The position numbers were made by a program, and so were the translations under genes. Below the pieces are notes generated by a model. It had not been told where the DNA came from. It saw nothing but the letters and a program-made list of their open reading frames with translations, and ran no database searches. From an uncultured Aquimarina sp. (lineage in GTDB: Bacteria; Bacteroidota; Bacteroidia; Flavobacteriales; Flavobacteriaceae), in NCBI GenBank assembly GCA_947498455.1, contig CANMKK010000038.1, positions 1 through 39,944 of the forward strand: a DNA stretch of 39,944 bases, given 5' to 3'. Positions 18,157 through 24,091 of this stretch are shown here, piece after piece (position 1 is the stretch's first letter; the number at the start of each line of letters is the position of its first letter).

Positions 18157-18182
18157 AAGGTATTCGCCGTAACGAATACCTT
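18157..18182 (-). other. Hairpin between tuf and tRNA-Trp
   Basis: A perfect 10-bp stem AAGGTATTCG / CGAATACCTT with a 6-nt loop lies 19 nt after the tuf stop codon. No T-run follows, so partial termination, protection of the tuf mRNA 3' end, or a processing signal ahead of the tRNA are the options. Confidence 0.65.
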
Positions 18183-18201
18183 TCCTTATATCTATATATT
18201 A

Positions 18202-19389
18202 TTAGTCTAAGATTTCAGTTACCTGACCAGCACCTACTGTTCTACCTCCTTCACGGATTGCAAAACGAAGACCTACATTCATTGCGATTGGTTGAATAAG
18301 ATCTACTGTGATAGTTAAGTTATCTCCAGGCATTACCATTTCTACTCCATCAGGAAGTGCAATATTTCCAGTTACATCAGTTGTACGTACGTAGAACTGT
18401 GGACGGTAGTTATTATGGAATGGAGTGTGACGTCCACCTTCTTCTTTTTTAAGGATATACACCTCAGCTTTGAATTTAGCGTGTGGAGTTACAGATCCTG
18501 GCTTAGTTATTACCATACCACGAGAAATCTGAGTCTTTTCAATACCTCTTAATAAGATACCTGCATTATCTCCAGCTTCTCCTCTATCTAATATCTGACG
18601 GAACATTTCAATACCTGTGATAGTAGAAGTCAATTTCTCAGCTCCCATACCAATGATCTCTACAGGATCTCCAGTATTAGCGATACCAGTTTCTATACGA
18701 CCAGTTGCAACAGTACCACGACCAGTAATAGAGAATACATCTTCGATAGGCATTAAGAAATCTTTATCAATTTCACGTAATGGCTCTTCAATCCAAGCAT
18801 CAACTTCTTTCATTAATTCCAATACGGTATCAACCCACTTTTGTTCTCCGTTAAGAGCACCAAGTGCAGAACCAGAAACAACAGGTCCATTATCTCCATC
18901 ATACTCATAGAAAGAAAGAAGATCTCTTACTTCCATTTCCACTAATTCTAATAACTCCTCATCATCAACCATATCCACTTTATTAAGGAATACAACGATT
19001 CTAGGAATACCTACCTGACGTCCTAATAAGATGTGCTCACGTGTTTGTGGCATTGGTCCATCTGTTGCAGCAACCACTAAGATCGCACCATCCATCTGAG
19101 CAGCACCAGTAACCATGTTCTTTACATAATCGGCGTGACCTGGACAGTCAACGTGTGCATAGTGACGGTTTGCTGTTTGGTATTCTACGTGAGACGTATT
19201 AATAGTAATCCCTCTTTCTTTTTCTTCTGGAGCGTTATCAATAGTATCGAAATCTCTAGCCTCAGAAAGACCAGCATCTGCTAATACTTTAGTAATCGCA
19301 GCAGTTAAAGTTGTTTTACCGTGATCAACGTGTCCAATAGTACCAATATTTAAGTGCGGTTTGGAACGATCAAAAGTTTCCTTTGCCAT
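18202..19389 (-). CDS. tuf: Elongation factor Tu
   Basis: 395 residues. EF-Tu delivers aminoacyl-tRNA to the ribosome as a GTP complex. GTPase motifs are intact: GHVDHGKTT near residues 19-27, the RGITINTSHVEY switch I, DCPGHADYV, and NKVDMVDDEE; domains II and III follow (GRGTVATGRIETG; GGRHTPFHNNYRPQFYVRTTDVTG). Only one tuf copy is in this window. It is framed by tRNA-Thr(GGU) upstream and tRNA-Trp downstream, within the tRNA-tuf-secE-nusG-rpl-rpo superoperon. Confidence 0.99.
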   Translation of the reverse strand: MAKETFDRSKPHLNIGTIGHVDHGKTTLTAAITKVLADAGLSEARDFDTIDNAPEEKERGITINTSHVEYQTANRHYAHVDCPGHADYVKNMVTGAAQMDGAILVVAATDGPMPQTREHILLGRQVGIPRIVVFLNKVDMVDDEELLELVEMEVRDLLSFYEYDGDNGPVVSGSALGALNGEQKWVDTVLELMKEVDAWIEEPLREIDKDFLMPIEDVFSITGRGTVATGRIETGIANTGDPVEIIGMGAEKLTSTITGIEMFRQILDRGEAGDNAGILLRGIEKTQISRGMVITKPGSVTPHAKFKAEVYILKKEEGGRHTPFHNNYRPQFYVRTTDVTGNIALPDGVEMVMPGDNLTITVDLIQPIAMNVGLRFAIREGGRTVGAGQVTEILD

Positions 19390-19449
19390 AATTAATTTAT
19401 TTAATCTTAGTTATATATTAGTGTTCAATTTATGCTTCTGAACCATATG

Positions 19450-19521
19450 AGCCAATGACGAGATTTGAACTCGTGACCTCTTCCTTACCAAGGAAACGCT
19501 CTACCCCTGAGCTACACCGGC
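19450..19521 (-). tRNA. trnT: tRNA-Thr (anticodon GGU)
   Basis: Cloverleaf on the minus strand: acceptor GCCGGTG/CATTGGC, D-arm GCTCAGGGGTAGAGC, anticodon arm TTTCC-TTGGTAA-GGAAG with anticodon GGT, and T-arm ACGAGTTCAAATCTCGT. No encoded CCA. It is directly upstream of tuf. Confidence 0.96.
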
Positions 19522-19534
19522 TTTTTAAAATGTA

Positions 19535-19542
19535 CAAAGATA
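19535..19542 (-). promoter_or_regulatory. Candidate -7 element before tRNA-Thr(GGU)-tuf
   Basis: TATCTTTG matches TAnnTTTG 13 bp before the mature 5' end of the tRNA, a sensible distance for an extra tuf promoter. At the 18-bp spacing the upstream tetramer is GCTC rather than TTTG, so the call is weak. Confidence 0.35.
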
Positions 19543-19647
19543 AATCTGAGTCCTTCATTAGAGCAGGAAGAAAACCGATTTATCATTATTCATACTTTAA
19601 AAATCCAATGCTATAATTTGCATCAAGATTAGCTCTATATTTTTTTG

Positions 19648-19720
19648 AGCGGGAGACCGGGTTCGAACCGGCGACATTCAGCTTGGAAGGCTGACGCTCT
19701 ACCAACTGAGCTACTCCCGC
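19648..19720 (-). tRNA. trnG: tRNA-Gly (anticodon UCC)
   Basis: Cloverleaf on the minus strand: acceptor GCGGGAG/CTCCCGC, D-arm GCTCAGTTGGTAGAGC, anticodon arm TCAGC-CTTCCAA-GCTGA with anticodon TCC, and T-arm CCGGTTCGAACCCGG. Discriminator T, no encoded CCA. Confidence 0.97.
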
Positions 19721-19758
19721 TTATATAGTTTTGAATTTAAAGATTCAAAAGCTTAAAG

Positions 19759-19840
19759 TGGGGAGAGCAGGATTCGAACCTGCGAAGGTAAAACCAACAG
19801 ATTTACAGTCTGTCCTCGTTGGCCGCTTGAGTATCTCCCC
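19759..19840 (-). tRNA. trnY: tRNA-Tyr (anticodon GUA)
   Basis: An 82-nt class II tRNA with the long variable arm expected for bacterial tRNA-Tyr. Acceptor GGGGAGA/TCTCCCC, anticodon arm ACAGA-CTGTAAA-TCTGT with anticodon GTA, and T-arm GCAGGTTCGAATCCTGC. Discriminator A, no encoded CCA. A strong promoter lies about 47 bp upstream. Confidence 0.97.
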
Positions 19841-19886
19841 AATTACAAAATCATTATTTCAGAATGAACTTTTAATTTTGAAAGCG

Positions 19887-19916
19887 CAAAAGTAAGCAAT
19901 TATTTTACATTTCAAA
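19887..19916 (-). promoter_or_regulatory. Promoter for tRNA-Tyr and downstream genes
   Basis: TTTG (19913-19916), an 18-bp spacer and TACTTTTG (19887-19894) match the Bacteroidota -33/-7 consensus exactly. The predicted start, near 19881, is about 40 nt before tRNA-Tyr. With the hairpin at 19945-19965, this suggests tRNA-Thr(UGU) is a separate or partly separate transcription unit. Confidence 0.75.
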
Positions 19917-19944
19917 ATTTTACAAAAAAAAGTTTATTTTTTTT

Positions 19945-19965
19945 TCAAAAAACTCTCTTTTTTGA
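19945..19965 (-). terminator. Hairpin after tRNA-Thr(UGU)
   Basis: TCAAAAAA pairs perfectly with TTTTTTGA around a 5-nt loop directly at the tRNA 3' end, and more A and T runs follow. The stem is A-T rich, so partial termination is as likely as full termination. Confidence 0.5.
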
Positions 19966-20038
19966 GCCGATGGAGGGACTCGAACCCACGACCTGCTGAT
20001 TACAAATCAGCTGCTCTAGCCAGCTGAGCTACATCGGC
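19965..20038 (-). tRNA. trnT: tRNA-Thr (anticodon UGU)
   Basis: Cloverleaf on the minus strand: acceptor GCCGATG/CATCGGC, D-arm GCTCAGCTGGCTAGAGC, anticodon arm GCTGA-TTTGTAA-TCAGC with anticodon TGT, and a T-arm with GTGGGTTCGAGTCCC. Discriminator T, no encoded CCA. First gene of the tRNA-tuf cluster. Confidence 0.96.
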
Positions 20039-20060
20039 TTTTCACTATGTTTCAGAACAT

Positions 20061-20087
20061 AAAAAAGTCCGCTATTTCTAACGGACT
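20061..20087 (-). terminator. Terminator of hpf, abutting the tRNA promoter
   Basis: AGTCCG / CGGACT stem with a 10-nt loop and a run of six T on the minus strand, 54 bp after the hpf stop. The upstream arm begins 1 bp after the -7 element of the tRNA promoter, so the predicted start site falls inside the hairpin. Confidence 0.75.
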
Positions 20088-20088
20088 G

Positions 20089-20118
20089 CAAATGTATAGA
20101 ATTTATTCTTTACACAAA
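20089..20118 (-). promoter_or_regulatory. Main promoter of the tRNA-tuf operon
   Basis: TTTG (20115-20118), an 18-bp spacer and TACATTTG (20089-20096) give an exact Bacteroidota promoter match. The predicted start, near 20083, is about 45 nt before tRNA-Thr(UGU). Confidence 0.75.
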
Positions 20119-20140
20119 AACATTTTTTTAAAAAAAATGA

Positions 20141-20443
20141 TCAAACATGTGTATTTAATTTTTCTTTCCGTTTTCGCAATTGCCGCTCTAAAGAACTAAC
20201 ACACTCATCCACACCTTCTTCGAAGCTTTTGTTAATTTTTTTTATTATAAATTCATCTCCTGGAACACTCAATAAAATTTCTGTAATTTTATTTTCTTTA
20301 CCACTTGTATTCATAACTTTCAAAAAAACATCAGCATGAATTATTCGACTAAAATGACTCTCCAACTTATCCAATTTAGCTTGAGTAAAATTTACCAACT
20401 TCTGATCTACATTAAAATTTACGGATTGCAAGTTCATTTTCAT
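20141..20443 (-). CDS. hpf: Ribosome hibernation promoting factor, short form
   Basis: 100 residues from the ATG at 20443, the length of short HPF/YfiA proteins that bind the 30S decoding centre in stationary phase and promote hibernation. MKMNLQSVNFNVDQKLVNFTQAKLDKLE and the HADVFLKVMNTSGKENKITEILLSVPGDEF sheet are typical. There is no long C-terminal dimerisation domain. The open frame extends 17 codons upstream, but those codons are hydrophobic and unlike the family, so I take the later start. It follows xerC by 65 bp. Confidence 0.92.
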   Translation of the reverse strand: MKMNLQSVNFNVDQKLVNFTQAKLDKLESHFSRIIHADVFLKVMNTSGKENKITEILLSVPGDEFIIKKINKSFEEGVDECVSSLERQLRKRKEKLNTHV

Positions 20444-20508
20444 AGGTGTTAGTTTAATTAGGTTGAACAAAAAAATTAAAGCTAAAAAAGACAAATACTT
20501 CAGAAAAT

Positions 20509-21408
20509 TTATTTCTTACTATTATTCCTTGGGTGAGATTGCTTATAAACCTTAGTTAACTGAGCCACATTTTGATGGGTATACACCTGCGTAGCAGCCA
20601 AACTAGAATGACCAAGCAATTCTTTTAAAGCATTTAGGTTTGCTCCTTCAGCAAGCATATGAGTTGCAAACGAATGCCTTATTATATGCGGGCTTTTCTT
20701 CACTTTCGAAGAAGCCTCACTAAAATAACGATTTATGACGCGATACACAAGCGTTTCATATATTTTAACTCCTTTTTTTGTCAACAACAAATAAGAAGCA
20801 CCATCATCCCCTAAAATAACTTCACTTCTTTTAATCAAATACAACCTCAACGTATCGACTACTGACGAAATTAAAGGAATATACCTTTCCTTATTCCTCT
20901 TCCCCAACACTTTTACACGAGCATTAGAAATATCGAGATCTACAAGCTTCAAATTCACTAATTCTATTCGCCTCATCCCCGTAGCATAAAAAAGCTCTAC
21001 AATCAATCTATTTCGAACGCTTACAAAATCTTCCGCCTCTTTCAAACTCATTAAAACAGCATTTATTTCGGCCTCTGAAAACGGAACTTGTATTTTTTTT
21101 GAAACTTTTAAAGCCCTATGCTTAGACAACGGATTCTTTTCTATACACTCCGTTTTTACAAGAAATCTATAATAAGCCTTAAGAGATGATACTTTTCTAT
21201 TAATAGTTCTATTAGAAACCCCTAAATCCACCAAAGAAACAACCCAAGACCGAATTTGAGCGTAATTAGATTTCGAGACATCCTTCTCATCATATTCAAT
21301 TCCGCAAAAAACAGAAAAAGACACCACATCAGCCTCGTACGCCTTTGTAGTATGATCAGAGTATTTTTTCTCCAAAGACAAATACGCTATAAACTCATTA
21401 ATAAACAT
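20509..21408 (-). CDS. xerC: Tyrosine recombinase XerC
   Basis: 299 residues. Xer recombinases resolve chromosome dimers at dif. The N-terminal SAM-like domain (FINEFIAYLSLEKKYSDHTTKAYEADV) is followed by a complete catalytic set: Arg146 (ATGMRR), Lys170 (LGKRNKER), His241 and Arg244 (HIIRHSFATHML), His267 (LGHSS) and nucleophile Tyr276 (QVYTH). The frame extends 7 codons upstream, into the rpsU terminator, so ATG 21408 is the better start. Its place in the rpsU-xerC-hpf-tRNA-tuf run argues for a housekeeping Xer protein rather than a phage integrase. Whether it is XerC or XerD cannot be settled from one copy. Confidence 0.9.
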   Translation of the reverse strand: MFINEFIAYLSLEKKYSDHTTKAYEADVVSFSVFCGIEYDEKDVSKSNYAQIRSWVVSLVDLGVSNRTINRKVSSLKAYYRFLVKTECIEKNPLSKHRALKVSKKIQVPFSEAEINAVLMSLKEAEDFVSVRNRLIVELFYATGMRRIELVNLKLVDLDISNARVKVLGKRNKERYIPLISSVVDTLRLYLIKRSEVILGDDGASYLLLTKKGVKIYETLVYRVINRYFSEASSKVKKSPHIIRHSFATHMLAEGANLNALKELLGHSSLAATQVYTHQNVAQLTKVYKQSHPRNNSKK

Positions 21409-21461
21409 AAAAAAACCATTAAGAAACAAAAGTATAAAACTTTTAAGTCTTAATGGTTTTT
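21409..21461 (-). terminator. Terminator of rpsU touching the xerC start codon
   Basis: A 13-bp stem AAAAACCATTAAG / CTTAATGGTTTTT with a 25-nt loop ends in a T-run that finishes immediately before the xerC ATG. A TACTTTTG -7 element for xerC lies inside the loop. Confidence 0.8.
21427..21434 (-). promoter_or_regulatory. Candidate -7 element for xerC in the terminator loop
   Basis: TACTTTTG matches TAnnTTTG. The predicted start would leave a leader of only about 12 nt before the xerC ATG. No TTTG lies at the -33 position, so this is weak. Confidence 0.35.
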
Positions 21462-21535
21462 ATATATACTGAAAAACGAAGTCAGATTTCAAAATAATGA
21501 AACCTAAATAGACGACAACGTTTCAACATTTCTGT

Positions 21536-21730
21536 TTAAATCTCTTCTTGATCTCTTAAGTGCTGAATATACTGCGCTTTTTGAATCTGAGCTCTACGCT
21601 CCACAGAAGGTTTTGAAAACGCTTGACGTTTACGAAGCTGACGCATCGTCCCTGTTCTATCAAATTTTCGTTTAAAACGTTTTAACGCTCTATCTATATT
21701 TTCTCCGTCTTTTACTGGTATAATTAACAT
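21536..21730 (-). CDS. rpsU: Ribosomal protein bS21
   Basis: 64 residues, very basic, with the S21 signature IPVKDGENIDRALKRFKRKFDRTG and a second basic helix. bS21 sits on the 30S platform near the 3' end of 16S rRNA. In Flavobacteriia it helps block the anti-Shine-Dalgarno sequence, and rpsU is reported to be controlled through its own strong Shine-Dalgarno. That sequence is present here (21737-21745), as is a perfect promoter. A terminator follows, so rpsU is probably monocistronic. Confidence 0.97.
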   Translation of the reverse strand: MLIIPVKDGENIDRALKRFKRKFDRTGTMRQLRKRQAFSKPSVERRAQIQKAQYIQHLRDQEEI

Positions 21731-21736
21731 AGTGGT

Positions 21737-21745
21737 ACCTCCTTT
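21737..21745 (-). promoter_or_regulatory. Perfect Shine-Dalgarno sequence of rpsU
   Basis: AAAGGAGGT, with 6 nt to the ATG, is complementary over nine bases to the common bacterial 16S rRNA 3' tail ACCTCCTTT. No other gene in this window has a comparable site. In Flavobacterium johnsoniae such a site lets ribosomes lacking bS21 translate rpsU, giving feedback control. Confidence 0.9.
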
Positions 21746-21762
21746 CTTTAAAAATTGAGGTG

Positions 21763-21792
21763 CAAATATACTACAAAAGTATTATTTACAAA
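21763..21792 (-). promoter_or_regulatory. Promoter of rpsU
   Basis: TTTG (21789-21792), an 18-bp spacer and TATATTTG (21763-21770) match the Bacteroidota consensus exactly. The predicted start near 21757 gives a leader of about 27 nt that contains the Shine-Dalgarno sequence. Confidence 0.8.
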
Positions 21793-21929
21793 GATTTTTT
21801 TATTTTATTTTAAAAGCTTTACTCTTCTCTTTTCTAAAAGCAAGAACTCTTACTACCATCCTTCACACACCTCACTCATTCTCAGCATTATTCCTTTTTA
21901 AAGTTTGAGAAATCGCATGTTCATTAAAT

Positions 21930-23087
21930 TTAGGTTGCTGGCTTATAGTCTTTCTTATCTATTACAATTTTGGCTATAATTTCTTTTAATATCTCAGAGG
22001 TACCTCCTCCGATTGGCCCTAGTCTACTATCTCTAAACAATCTAGCCAACGGATAGTCTTCCATATACCCATACCCTCCTAATAACTGGAGGCATTTATA
22101 AATGGCTTCGTCAGCTATCTTAGTCGACAATAACTTAGACATACTCGCCTCTTTAACCACATACTGGCCGTCATTTAGCCTTCTAGCTACCGAATAATTA
22201 AATTCCTTGCACATTTCTAATTCACTAACAATATCCGCAATAGTATGCCTAAGGGCCTGAAACTTATCAATAGTTTTACCAAATGCTTCGCGCTCGCTCA
22301 TATATTTAAGTACATACTCTATAGCATATTCTGTTCTGGCGTGTGCATTAACACCCATTATCAACCTTTCTAATGCAAAATGCTGCATAATATAGGAAAA
22401 ACCTTTACCCTCCTCTCCCATCAAGTTTTCCTCTGGTATCTCTACATTATCAAAAGCTATTTCTCCTGTATCTGATGCCCTCCAACCAAGTTTATCTAAT
22501 TTAGTAGCAGATACTCCTTTTGTTTCTCTATCGATAATAAAAATACTTACACCCTTATTACCCAATTCTGGCTTTGTTTTCGCAGCAACTACTAAATAAT
22601 CACTAGAAACACCATTTGTTATAAAAGTTTTTGATCCATTTATCACGTAAGAGTTTCCTTTTTTCACTGCTGTTGTCCTCATCCCCGCTACATCAGAACC
22701 ACCAAACGGTTCTGTAATACACAAACAACCAATTTTGTCACCAGAAATACTATCTGTTAAATACTTTTCCTTTATTCTATGGTCACCTTCCTTATTTACA
22801 TGAGTCATTGCTAAATATGCATGTGCCCACATTGCCGCAGCAAATCCTCCAGAATTGATCTTCTGCAACTCCTCTAAAAAAATAACAGTATAAAAAAGAT
22901 CTAGATTCATTCCTCCATATTCTTCTGGATAGGCTATTCCAAAATACCCCATATCTCCGAATTTCTTCCATATAAAACGATCAATATCTCCTGTTTTCTC
23001 CCACTTCTCAATATGCGGAACTACCTCTTTCTGTAAAAAGTCCTTGAGACTTTTTCTAAACAACTCATGTTCTTCTGTAAAATACAT
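21930..23087 (-). CDS. Acyl-CoA dehydrogenase
   Basis: 385 residues, full length for this FAD flavoenzyme family, which makes the alpha-beta double bond in acyl-CoA and passes electrons to ETF. The N-terminal helical domain, the middle beta domain with CLCITEPFGGSDVAGM near 121-136 and ITNG near 156-159, and the C-terminal domain with EREAFGK near 265-271 are present. At the position of the medium-chain catalytic Glu (xEGT) the sequence is GGGTSEI (360-366), with Gly instead. Glu240 in ALERLIMG matches the alternative catalytic base of long-chain and isovaleryl-CoA dehydrogenases. The substrate is therefore more likely long or branched acyl-CoA, but this is inference. No beta-oxidation genes adjoin it. 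Confidence 0.93.
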   Translation of the reverse strand: MYFTEEHELFRKSLKDFLQKEVVPHIEKWEKTGDIDRFIWKKFGDMGYFGIAYPEEYGGMNLDLFYTVIFLEELQKINSGGFAAAMWAHAYLAMTHVNKEGDHRIKEKYLTDSISGDKIGCLCITEPFGGSDVAGMRTTAVKKGNSYVINGSKTFITNGVSSDYLVVAAKTKPELGNKGVSIFIIDRETKGVSATKLDKLGWRASDTGEIAFDNVEIPEENLMGEEGKGFSYIMQHFALERLIMGVNAHARTEYAIEYVLKYMSEREAFGKTIDKFQALRHTIADIVSELEMCKEFNYSVARRLNDGQYVVKEASMSKLLSTKIADEAIYKCLQLLGGYGYMEDYPLARLFRDSRLGPIGGGTSEILKEIIAKIVIDKKDYKPAT

Positions 23088-23148
23088 AGTACTCTAAAAC
23101 GATAACTTTAATTTATATAGCTAACATATCTCCACAAAAAAATATACT

Positions 23149-23179
23149 AAAATACCCCCATTTGGGATTTAAGTATTTT
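23149..23179 (-). terminator. Probable terminator of the helix-hairpin-helix gene
   Basis: AAAATAC / GTATTTT stem with an inner CCC/GGG pairing, and a T-rich tract with seven consecutive T beginning six bases beyond it on the minus strand. Confidence 0.5.
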
Positions 23180-23207
23180 CAAAATTCATGGTGATTTTTT
23201 CTGATTT

Positions 23208-24077
23208 TTAATTGAATTTCAAATATAATGCTATTCTATCTATTTTTTCTAAAGAAATGCCTTCTACTTTTTCTAATTCTTTAAAGTTAGAAATCCCATT
23301 ACTTTTTTTTACAAAATCGCGTATACTTAATGCCGTTTCGAAGTCAAAGTAAGGGACTTTGATTAACTCTTTTACGGAAGCCTTATTGACATTGATTTTA
23401 TATACATTCTTCTTAGTCTTCACGGTATACATAGAAAGGATTTTATTTCTTTGATATTCATATAAACCAGAAACATCTTGTAATTGAATATCATCGATGA
23501 ATCCACCGAGCTTATTTCTATATTTTATAATTCTTTCTGAAATAAAATCAGGTACACCTACTTTTTCTATAAGTTCACTTGCCGTCACCTCATTTAGATC
23601 CTTTTTCTTTACAAAAGACAGGTTAGATAAAACTCTTTTATTGGTCGTTCTGGTTTTAGAATTTTGCACCCAATCAGGGAATTTAAAATAAGGTGAGACT
23701 TTAGCTAACAAAGAATCTGACACCTGAGTAATACGTTTAAAATCTTGTATTGAATTTATCCACTTCCCTTCTTTTCTATATGTATATAACCGATCTAACT
23801 CTATAGTAGACAAACCTAGCACATATCCTTTATATTCGGTTATAAAATTAGGATTAAAAGGTCTCAACTTATAAGCCTTCTTTTTTTGAGTTACAGATTT
23901 TTTTATGGAATCAATTTGATTTTGAAACTCTACTAGCTCCTCAAAGTTATTTTTTTTAGAATGATCGCTCGGCCAGAAATAGAAAAGTAGTATTCCCAAA
24001 AAAAGAAATAGAGCCAATAAAAAAATCCCATTTCGAAAACGCGAATGCATCTCTAAATGGGATTTTATACTATTCAT
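23208..24077 (-). CDS. Membrane-anchored helix-hairpin-helix protein
   Basis: 289 residues. One transmembrane helix near residues 18-35 (GIFLLALFLFLGILLFYFW) is followed by a predicted periplasmic part with ComEA-like helix-hairpin-helix units, each with the pattern of a leading FNPN/DLNE/VNKAS turn and a KVxxF motif: near 75-130 (RPFNPNFITE, YVLGLS), 155-215 (LNEVTASELIEKVGVPDFISERIIKYR) and 225-285 (KINVNKASVKELIKVPYFDFETALSIRDF). These motifs usually bind DNA without sequence preference, as in ComEA. Members of this type are common in Flavobacteriaceae without an established role. It lies 14 bp after the symporter gene and probably shares its transcript. Confidence 0.82.
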   Translation of the reverse strand: MNSIKSHLEMHSRFRNGIFLLALFLFLGILLFYFWPSDHSKKNNFEELVEFQNQIDSIKKSVTQKKKAYKLRPFNPNFITEYKGYVLGLSTIELDRLYTYRKEGKWINSIQDFKRITQVSDSLLAKVSPYFKFPDWVQNSKTRTTNKRVLSNLSFVKKKDLNEVTASELIEKVGVPDFISERIIKYRNKLGGFIDDIQLQDVSGLYEYQRNKILSMYTVKTKKNVYKINVNKASVKELIKVPYFDFETALSIRDFVKKSNGISNFKELEKVEGISLEKIDRIALYLKFN

Positions 24078-24091
24078 ACAGGATATTTACA

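Noticed and set aside
20444..20494. Longer N-terminus for hpf
   Set aside because: The extra 17 residues are hydrophobic (FLALIFLFNLI) and absent from the family; hibernation factors are cytoplasmic.
20509..21408. Xer recombinase as a sign of an integrative element or phage
   Set aside because: It lies in a housekeeping context between rpsU and hpf, with no phage genes; the tRNA genes nearby show no duplicated 3' ends or attachment sites.
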